A stretch of DNA of 19,566 bases from CAYZPB01 sp964551195 (lineage in GTDB: Bacteria; Bacillota; Bacilli; Tepidibacillales; Tepidibacillaceae), in NCBI GenBank assembly GCA_964551195.1, contig CAZKBI010000020.1:1-19566 (forward strand), written 5' to 3'. The position numbers and the translations under genes were made by a program. Positions 14,898-19,566 of this stretch are shown one piece after another (position 1 is the stretch's first letter; every line of letters starts with the position of its first letter). A model generated the notes under the pieces. It had not been told where the DNA came from. It made no database searches and was given only the letters and a program-made list of their open reading frames with translations.

Positions 14898-15302
14898 TTA
14901 ATAAGTAATAACTCGTGGTAGTTTACCAGCTTGAGCAACCCAATCTTCGACCATCGATAGTGCCGGAGGTCTTCTTACAAGCTTTTTCTCCTCGTTAACT
15001 TCTAGCATTTTGTTACAAAGATTTTCTGCATTACGTGTAGACAATTCAACCACAGTATCAACGCCAGCTGCTTCAAGTAGCTCAGCGTATTGTGATCCAA
15101 TACCCGTGATTCTGAAAAGGTCCGCATGATTCGTCCAAGTTAAGATTAATTTTTCAGAGATACCAGTAGACTCTGCTAAATCTGCTCTACCTTTTTTGCT
15201 TGCTCCTTCTTTAAGAAGTTTCTCAACAGTCCTTACACCAACTTCTCTTAATTTGTCCGCGTAAACCTCACCAATTCCTTCAATTGCTTCAATCGTTGCC
15301 AT
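14898..15302 (-). CDS. DUF4332 helix-hairpin-helix protein
   Basis: This small soluble 134-residue protein has two helix-hairpin-helix-like units. IEAIEGIGEVYADKLREVGV lies at about 4-23, and ITGIGSQYAELLEAAGVDTV at about 65-84. This is the pattern of DUF4332 and related DNA polymerase-type HhH domains. HhH motifs usually bind DNA backbone non-specifically, but the function of stand-alone DUF4332 proteins is not known to me. A strong GGAAAGGAG lies eight bases before the ATG. It forms a single-gene unit with its own terminator. Between the epimerase and this gene there is an AT-rich gap with two weak -10 candidates. Confidence 0.85.
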   Translation of the reverse strand: MATIEAIEGIGEVYADKLREVGVRTVEKLLKEGASKKGRADLAESTGISEKLILTWTNHADLFRITGIGSQYAELLEAAGVDTVVELSTRNAENLCNKMLEVNEEKKLVRRPPALSMVEDWVAQAGKLPRVITY

Positions 15303-15340
15303 TAGAAATGCTCCTTTCCTTTGTAAAATTTTAATTTCTA

Positions 15341-15376
15341 ATTATATATATCTACTATAACATCATAGATATTTAT
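15341..15376 (-). promoter_or_regulatory. Candidate promoter of the DUF4332 gene
   Basis: Two -10-like hexamers lie on the minus strand, TATAAT (15341-15346) and TATAGT with an upstream TG (15354-15362). No good -35 is present for either. The region is very AT-rich, so chance matches are likely. Confidence 0.3.
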
Positions 15377-15398
15377 TTACACTTATTTTCACAAAAAA

Positions 15399-16394
15399 TT
15401 AAAGTATCCCTCTCTCTTTTAACCACTCAATCGTATCTGCTAATGTTTCTTCCATCTCTCTTGTGTGATATCCTAGCTCTTCAGTTGCCTTTTCATGCGA
15501 GAAAATTGCATTGGTATTTAATGTGTAGATTGAATATGTAGTGAACAAGGGTGCTTGTTTCAGTATTTTATAATATATTTCCGCTAAGGGTGCAATCGCC
15601 TTAACAAACCAGTGCGGTAGATAGCTTGTTATCTTTTTCTTGCCTGTTATGTTATGTAAAATTCCTAGAATCTCTCGCATTTCGTAAAATCGATTCGACA
15701 AAATATAACCTTCTCCAGCTCGTCCCATTTCTGAGCAGGCGATAATTCCCTCGACAACATCTCGCACATCTACGAAATCGTAACCACCGTCAACACCTGA
15801 AGTAAGTCTTCTTCTGTAGTAATCTATTACAAGCGTTGTGAGATGGCTTCGCCCATCGTCGTAAGGACCACAGATCCCCGAAGGGTGCACAATACTAACA
15901 TTAAGACCCTTTTGGGCGGAAGCAAAAACATAGGCGGTCGCTTCAGCCTTTGTCTTAGCATAGGGCCCAACAACAGTATCTGGATCAAAGTCATAGATCT
16001 CTGTAATGGTCTCACCCACTGGTTTCTCGGGGATAGCATGAACAGAACTTACATAGATAAGTTTTTTTACTGAATTTTCTAGACAAAGATCAACAATGTT
16101 TTTGGTACCGTTTACATTTACATCGTATACTTTCTGTTGATATTGTGAACTTATTGTCACAATACCTGCGCAATGGATGACAATCAGATCTTTCTGATCC
16201 GGATTGCTAAAAAAAGCCTTAAGACTTTCTTTATTCGTGACATCACCATAGAAAAGTTCATAATCGCCAGGAGGAATATTTTCTCCTCCTGGAAGTAATA
16301 ATGCTCTTACATCCTTACCAAGTTCTAATAAGCGCGCAAGAAGTGCGCTACCAAGATGACCAGCTGCTCCTGTAACTAAATATATTGTATCCAT
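15399..16394 (-). CDS. NAD-dependent epimerase/dehydratase family protein (extended SDR)
   Basis: This 331-residue oxidoreductase-type protein belongs to the extended short-chain dehydrogenase/reductase class, most like the dihydroflavonol-reductase/3-beta-HSD-like branch. The Rossmann motif TGAAGHLG lies at 8-15. The active-site serines lie in YVSSVHA at 116-117, and the YxxxK motif is Y145-K149 in YAKTK. The substrate is unknown. I chose the ATG at 16394, because AAGGGG lies eight bases upstream and the Rossmann fold begins immediately after it; an extension to 16442 would run through this site. The start region is directly downstream of the tRNA operon terminator. Confidence 0.9.
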   Translation of the reverse strand: MDTIYLVTGAAGHLGSALLARLLELGKDVRALLLPGGENIPPGDYELFYGDVTNKESLKAFFSNPDQKDLIVIHCAGIVTISSQYQQKVYDVNVNGTKNIVDLCLENSVKKLIYVSSVHAIPEKPVGETITEIYDFDPDTVVGPYAKTKAEATAYVFASAQKGLNVSIVHPSGICGPYDDGRSHLTTLVIDYYRRRLTSGVDGGYDFVDVRDVVEGIIACSEMGRAGEGYILSNRFYEMREILGILHNITGKKKITSYLPHWFVKAIAPLAEIYYKILKQAPLFTTYSIYTLNTNAIFSHEKATEELGYHTREMEETLADTIEWLKERGIL

Positions 16395-16440
16395 TATCAA
16401 CACCCCTTTATAAAAGGAATACATACCGCTTCTCATATAC

Positions 16441-16449
16441 ATTTTAGCA
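16441..16449 (-). promoter_or_regulatory. Candidate extended -10 of the epimerase gene
   Basis: The minus strand reads TGCTAAAAT (-10 TAAAAT at 16441-16446, TG three bases upstream). It comes immediately after the T run of the tRNA operon terminator. No clear -35 is seen; its place would fall in the terminator stem. Confidence 0.35.
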
Positions 16450-16455
16450 CAAAAA

Positions 16456-16489
16456 AGCCATCTACAAGCAAATTTGCTCGCAGATGACT
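16456..16489 (-). terminator. Terminator of the six-tRNA operon
   Basis: On the minus strand, AGTCATCTGCGAGCAAA pairs with TTTGCTTGTAGATGGCT (about 15-17 bp including wobbles), followed by TTTTTTG. It lies 14 bases after the CCA of tRNA-Lys. Confidence 0.9.
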
Positions 16490-16502
16490 AGAATGATTTG
16501 GA

Positions 16503-16579
16503 TGGTGGGTCATACAGGAATCGAACCTGTGACACCCTGATTAAAAGTCAGGTGCTCTACCGCCTGAGCTAATGACCCA
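16503..16579 (-). tRNA. tRNA-Lys (anticodon TTT)
   Basis: The minus strand starts TGGGTCATTAGCTCAGG. The anticodon arm is CCTGA-CTTTTAA-TCAGG and CCA is encoded. It is the last gene of the operon. Confidence 0.95.
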
Positions 16580-16583
16580 TATA

Positions 16584-16658
16584 TGGCTGGGCTATCTGGA
16601 TTCGAACCAGAGAATGACGGAGTCAAAGTCCGTTGCCTTACCGCTTGGCTATAGCCCA
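16584..16658 (-). tRNA. tRNA-Gln (anticodon TTG)
   Basis: The minus strand starts TGGGCTATAGCCAAGC. The anticodon arm is ACGGA-CTTTGAC-TCCGT and CCA is encoded. Confidence 0.95.
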
Positions 16659-16676
16659 TTAGCCGCAAATTCTAAA

Positions 16677-16753
<77 letters not shown>

Positions 16754-16758
16754 TACAG

Positions 16759-16833
16759 TGGTGACCCGTAGGGGACTCGAACCCCTGTTACCGCCGTGAA
16801 AGGGCGGTGTCTTAACCACTTGACCAACGGGCC
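16759..16833 (-). tRNA. tRNA-Glu (anticodon TTC), copy 2
   Basis: It is the same length as the copy at 115-189 and identical apart from one T-loop base (position 16776 against 132). The anticodon arm is CCGCC-CTTTCAC-GGCGG and CCA is encoded. Confidence 0.95.
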
Positions 16834-16848
16834 ATATTAAATTTTTAC

Positions 16849-16924
16849 TGGAGCTCCCAACCAGAGTCGAACTGGTGACCTCTTCCTTACCATGGAAGCA
16901 CTCTACCTACTGAGCTATGGGAGC
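16849..16924 (-). tRNA. tRNA-Thr (anticodon GGT)
   Basis: The minus strand starts GCTCCCATAGCTCAG. The anticodon arm is CTTCC-ATGGTAA-GGAAG and CCA is encoded. The loop could be misread as a CAT (Met) anticodon if shifted by one base, but the stem fixes GGT. Confidence 0.93.
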
Positions 16925-16946
16925 ATACCCCGAATTCTTCATATAA

Positions 16947-17022
<76 letters not shown>

Positions 17023-17055
17023 TATTTAAGTCAATTATTTATTAGCACAAATCGT

Positions 17056-17085
17056 ATTCTACCACCACAAAACACTAACTGTCAA
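17056..17085 (-). promoter_or_regulatory. Promoter of the six-tRNA operon
   Basis: The minus strand has a perfect -35 TTGACA (17080-17085), an 18-base spacer and an extended -10 TGGTAGAAT (17056-17064). Transcription would start near 17049, about 27 bases before tRNA-Ala. Confidence 0.75.
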
Positions 17086-17101
17086 CAGTCTTAATCTTAG
17101 C

Positions 17102-17722
17102 TTAAATAAACATACTTGCAATCGCTAAACTAATCGTGCTTTCAATGATTGCTGCAATTAGTAATGCAATCAATATCCCAATAGTAAAGATGACCAGCTC
17201 GCGCAGGATATCGACTAGATTATCGCCAGCACTCAGAGTTTTATTACCAGTAACTAAGCCCTTCAAACCGCGCCAAGCAATCGAACCCAATTTAAAGCCA
17301 TAGGCAGCAGCTAGAACAATGGCTGTTAGTTCAAAAACACCATGTGGCACCAGCGATGCAATAAATCCGAACAGCGAACCACCCTCGTTTAGGAAAAAAT
17401 TGGTGAAAAAGCCGATAAAAACACCATTAAGCACTAGAAGGAAAAACGGTATTATCGCAAAAATGAAACCCAGAAGAATCATCATCAGAGCAACCGTAAT
17501 GTTATTAATAAAAATCAACTTTATCATGGCAAAGACTCCACTATCAGCTGCTAACTCGCCAGCAAGTTTGCTCATCTGCTGAAATATTTCCTGCATTAAA
17601 GGATCATCTAAGGGCATTAGAAATCCAATAATTATCGCTACTCCAAAACTAATTGTAGCGCGCAAATTCATCTTTTTGTTATCCTGAACTATCTGCCAGA
17701 AGCTCTTCCAAGCTCGCTCCAT
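17102..17722 (-). CDS. SpoIIM-family (DUF95) integral membrane protein
   Basis: This 206-residue polytopic membrane protein is of the SpoIIM/DUF95 family. In sporulating Bacillota SpoIIM is part of the DMP engulfment complex, but stand-alone homologues of unknown role also occur in non-sporulating species. The family signature is visible as IFINNITVAL, VLNGVFIGFF and LVPHGVFELTAIVLAAAYGFKLG. About five hydrophobic segments run through the protein. I chose ATG at 17722, because GAGGTG lies six bases upstream; the ATG at 17728 is too close to it. There are no sporulation genes nearby, so I do not assign a sporulation role. It is divergent from the copper ATPase gene. Confidence 0.85.
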   Translation of the reverse strand: MERAWKSFWQIVQDNKKMNLRATISFGVAIIIGFLMPLDDPLMQEIFQQMSKLAGELAADSGVFAMIKLIFINNITVALMMILLGFIFAIIPFFLLVLNGVFIGFFTNFFLNEGGSLFGFIASLVPHGVFELTAIVLAAAYGFKLGSIAWRGLKGLVTGNKTLSAGDNLVDILRELVIFTIGILIALLIAAIIESTISLAIASMFI

Positions 17723-17741
17723 TTTCATCACCTCAATTAAC

Positions 17742-17757
17742 TATACTCTATAGTATA
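17742..17757. promoter_or_regulatory. Inverted repeat between the divergent SpoIIM-like and copA genes
   Basis: TATACT-CTAT-AGTATA is a perfect six-bp inverted repeat with a four-base centre. It lies just upstream of the copA -35, and one arm could serve as the -10 (TATACT) of the divergent gene. It may be an operator, or simply AT-rich promoter sequence. It does not match the TACANNTGTA CopY box. Confidence 0.35.
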
Positions 17758-17759
17758 AC

Positions 17760-17788
17760 TTAACTTTCCAAGCAGCTCCACATATAAT
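17760..17788 (+). promoter_or_regulatory. Promoter of copA
   Basis: The plus strand has -35 TTAACT (17760-17765), a 17-base spacer and a perfect -10 TATAAT (17783-17788). Transcription would start near 17795, leaving about 37 bases of leader. Confidence 0.5.
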
Positions 17789-17831
17789 ATACTTATTGCA
17801 CAATGTAAAACAAATTTAAGGGTGTGTGGCT

Positions 17832-19566
17832 ATGGCTAACAAAAAGGATCAGATCACGCTAAATATCGAGGGAATGACCTGTGCGGCCTGCTCCGCGCGA
17901 ATTGAGACTAACCTCAACAAGCTAGATGGTGTTGAAGCGACCGTTAATTTGACAATGAACAATGCTAATATCAGCTACGATCCTGATCAGATATCTGTTG
18001 AGCTCTTGAAAGAGACGGTTTCGAGACTAGGTTATCAGGTGGTCGAAAAGAGTGAGTCTAACACACTCGACTATCTGGACAAAGCAGATGAGCTTAAACG
18101 CATGAAGCGTCGGCTGATTATCTCAATTATTCTGTCGCTGCCACTACTCTATAGTATGTTTGCACATTTTGGGCTTGCGGCGATTGTTCCCGACTTTCTA
18201 ATGAATCCATTGTTCCAGTGGGCACTAGCAACGCCAGTACAATTCTATATTGGCTGGGTCTTCTATAAAGGTGCCTATTTCTCTTTAAAAAATCGATACG
18301 CGAATATGGATGTGCTGATTGCGCTCGGTACTTCGGCTGCCTATTTCTATAGTATTTATAATGTTCTTACTGGAAGCGACCATCTCTATTTCGAAACAAG
18401 TGCAATCCTGATTACGCTAGTATTGCTTGGGAAATATTTAGAAGCACTCTCCAAAGGTCAAACTTATGAGGCGATTCAGAAACTTGTATCGCTTAGGCCA
18501 GAGGTCGCTTACATTCAGCGCGACAATGAGATTATCGAGATTCCAGTTGCCGATGTCCAAGTTGGCGATGTTCTACTAGTCCGTCCAGGCGAGCGAATTC
18601 CGCTTGATGGCACCATTACTAGCGGCTTCTCGTCAATCGATGAATCAATGATTTCCGGCGAAAGTATTCCCGTTGACAAAAAAATCGGTGACGAGGTTAT
18701 CGGCGGAACGATTAATAATTATGGCAGTTTTCAATTTACGGTAACGCGGATCGGCGAGGACACTATGCTTTCACAGATTATACAGGCGGTTGCCGCCGCA
18801 ACTGGCTCCAAACCAGCAATTCAGCGGATTGCTGACCGGATCTCCAATGTTTTTGTGCCGACGGTGATTGCACTCTCGATTCTGACCTTTCTCGCCCATT
18901 ACTTTATCTTCTCACAGGGTGACTTCGAGCGGGCCTTGCTCATTGCAATTTCTGTTCTAGTTATTAGCTGCCCCTGCGCACTTGGCCTGGCGACGCCGAC
19001 CTCGATCATGGTTGGTACCGGCAAGGCGGCCGAGCATGGCATCCTTTTCAAAAGCGGCGAAACGATTGAGAATGCCAACAAGATTACTGCTGTCGTTTTT
19101 GACAAAACAGGCACGCTAACCACTGGACGACCGCAGCTAACTGATTATCAGTTAAATCCAGAGCGCGAGCAGGAGCTCTTGCAGGCGATACTCTCGGTGG
19201 AGAGCTATTCCGAGCATCCAATTGGGAAAGCTGTTGTTGTGGGAATTAAAGATCTTGGCGTAAAGGCGGAAACTGTAAGTGATTTGGCTGTTCTGCCTGG
19301 ACAGGGTGTGCGCGGAAGTGTTGTAGGATTAGAATATAATATTGGCACACGCGCCTTAATGCGTGAGTTGGCAATAGATTATAGCAAGTACGAAGAGGCG
19401 ACAGCAGCGCTGGAAGCACAGGGTAAAACTGTTTTTATGGTTGCTAGAGGCGCCGTGTTAGAGGGCATTATTGCGGTAGCAGATACAATCAAAGAAGACT
19501 CGCGGGCAGCGATAGAACGATTACAGGCGGACGGCTTAGAGATTTACATGCTGACGGGAGATAATC
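17832..19566 (+). CDS. copA: CopA-type heavy-metal (copper) P1B ATPase, C-terminus beyond window
   Basis: The protein is a membrane pump that uses ATP to export copper(I). The frame is open for 578 codons to the window edge. It has one N-terminal metal-binding domain with GMTCAAC (C17, C20). Membrane helices follow, then the actuator domain with SGESIPV, the copper-transport motif CPC at 380-382, the phosphorylation site DKTGT at 424-428 and the HP motif at 462-463. The last codons reach the hinge motif MLTGDN. The missing part should hold the end of the P domain and the last helices, about 150 residues. AAGGGTG lies before the ATG. CPC with a GMTCAAC domain indicates Cu+ rather than Zn/Cd. 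No CopZ, CopY or CsoR gene is in the visible neighbourhood. Confidence 0.95.
   Translation, partial: MANKKDQITLNIEGMTCAACSARIETNLNKLDGVEATVNLTMNNANISYDPDQISVELLKETVSRLGYQVVEKSESNTLDYLDKADELKRMKRRLIISIILSLPLLYSMFAHFGLAAIVPDFLMNPLFQWALATPVQFYIGWVFYKGAYFSLKNRYANMDVLIALGTSAAYFYSIYNVLTGSDHLYFETSAILITLVLLGKYLEALSKGQTYEAIQKLVSLRPEVAYIQRDNEIIEIPVADVQVGDVLLVRPGERIPLDGTITSGFSSIDESMISGESIPVDKKIGDEVIGGTINNYGSFQFTVTRIGEDTMLSQIIQAVAAATGSKPAIQRIADRISNVFVPTVIALSILTFLAHYFIFSQGDFERALLIAISVLVISCPCALGLATPTSIMVGTGKAAEHGILFKSGETIENANKITAVVFDKTGTLTTGRPQLTDYQLNPEREQELLQAILSVESYSEHPIGKAVVVGIKDLGVKAETVSDLAVLPGQGVRGSVVGLEYNIGTRALMRELAIDYSKYEEATAALEAQGKTVFMVARGAVLEGIIAVADTIKEDSRAAIERLQADGLEIYMLTGDN

Noticed and set aside
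16873..16910. tRNA with a possible CAT (Met) anticodon
   Set aside because: The five-bp anticodon stem CTTCC/GGAAG fixes the loop as ATGGTAA, so the anticodon is GGT (Thr).
17079..17090. Inverted repeat ACTGT-TG-ACAGT at the end of the SpoIIM-like gene, as a possible terminator
   Set aside because: It has only five base pairs with a two-base loop and no T run, and it coincides with the TTGACA -35 of the tRNA operon.
18899..19123. Minus-strand open frame of 74 codons inside copA
   Set aside because: It overlaps conserved CPC and DKTGT coding sequence on the plus strand and shows no family features or ribosome site.

Overview
The window is chromosomal DNA from a low-GC Gram-positive bacterium (Bacillota, Bacilli-like). 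The evidence is AT-rich intergenic DNA, strong AGGAGG-type ribosome binding sites, Rho-independent terminators, a MazF nearly identical to Bacillus NdoA, the cdaA-cdaR-glmM operon, an acpS/alr/mazEF neighbourhood resembling that of Bacillus, and yybP-ykoY and TPP riboswitches. The sequence does not allow a genus call. Almost everything is on the minus strand; only one unknown membrane protein and a copper-type ATPase are on the plus strand.

Layout: (1) 1-365, a tRNA cluster (Asn, Ser, Glu, Val cut by the edge) with its own promoter. (2) 422-5234, a minus-strand unit read acpS, nnr, a PH-like membrane protein, alr, mazE, mazF, sprT-like; mazEF also has a near-consensus promoter inside the end of alr. 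(3) 5343-6224, a TerC/YjbE-type manganese exporter under a yybP-ykoY Mn2+ riboswitch with a clear mutually exclusive terminator. (4) 6298-7037, a divergent, unrecognised seven-helix membrane protein with its own promoter. (5) 7076-10048, cdaA-cdaR-glmM (c-di-AMP synthesis and entry to cell-wall precursors); the terminator is built into the last codons of glmM. (6) 10164-10955, a lipoprotein of unknown role. (7) 11030-13833, a TPP-riboswitch-controlled ABC importer for thiamine pyrimidine precursors (thiX-thiY-thiZ). (8) 13855-14754, arginase. (9) 14898-16394, a DUF4332 helix-hairpin-helix protein and an NAD-dependent epimerase-like protein. (10) 16456-17085, a complete six-tRNA operon (Ala, Thr, Glu, Thr, Gln, Lys) with consensus promoter and terminator. 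(11) 17102-17722, a SpoIIM-family membrane protein, divergent from (12) a CopA-type P1B ATPase that runs off the right edge.

The genes are mainly housekeeping: cell wall (alr, glmM, c-di-AMP), lipid carrier-protein activation (acpS), metabolite repair (nnr), metal homeostasis (TerC, CopA), vitamin salvage (thiXYZ) and translation (ten tRNAs). I see no mobile element, CRISPR array, phage or defence island, and no convincing new multi-gene system. The most useful leads are the riboswitch architecture, the unknown membrane protein next to it, the shortened CdaR with an acidic proline-rich tail, and the terminator embedded in glmM.
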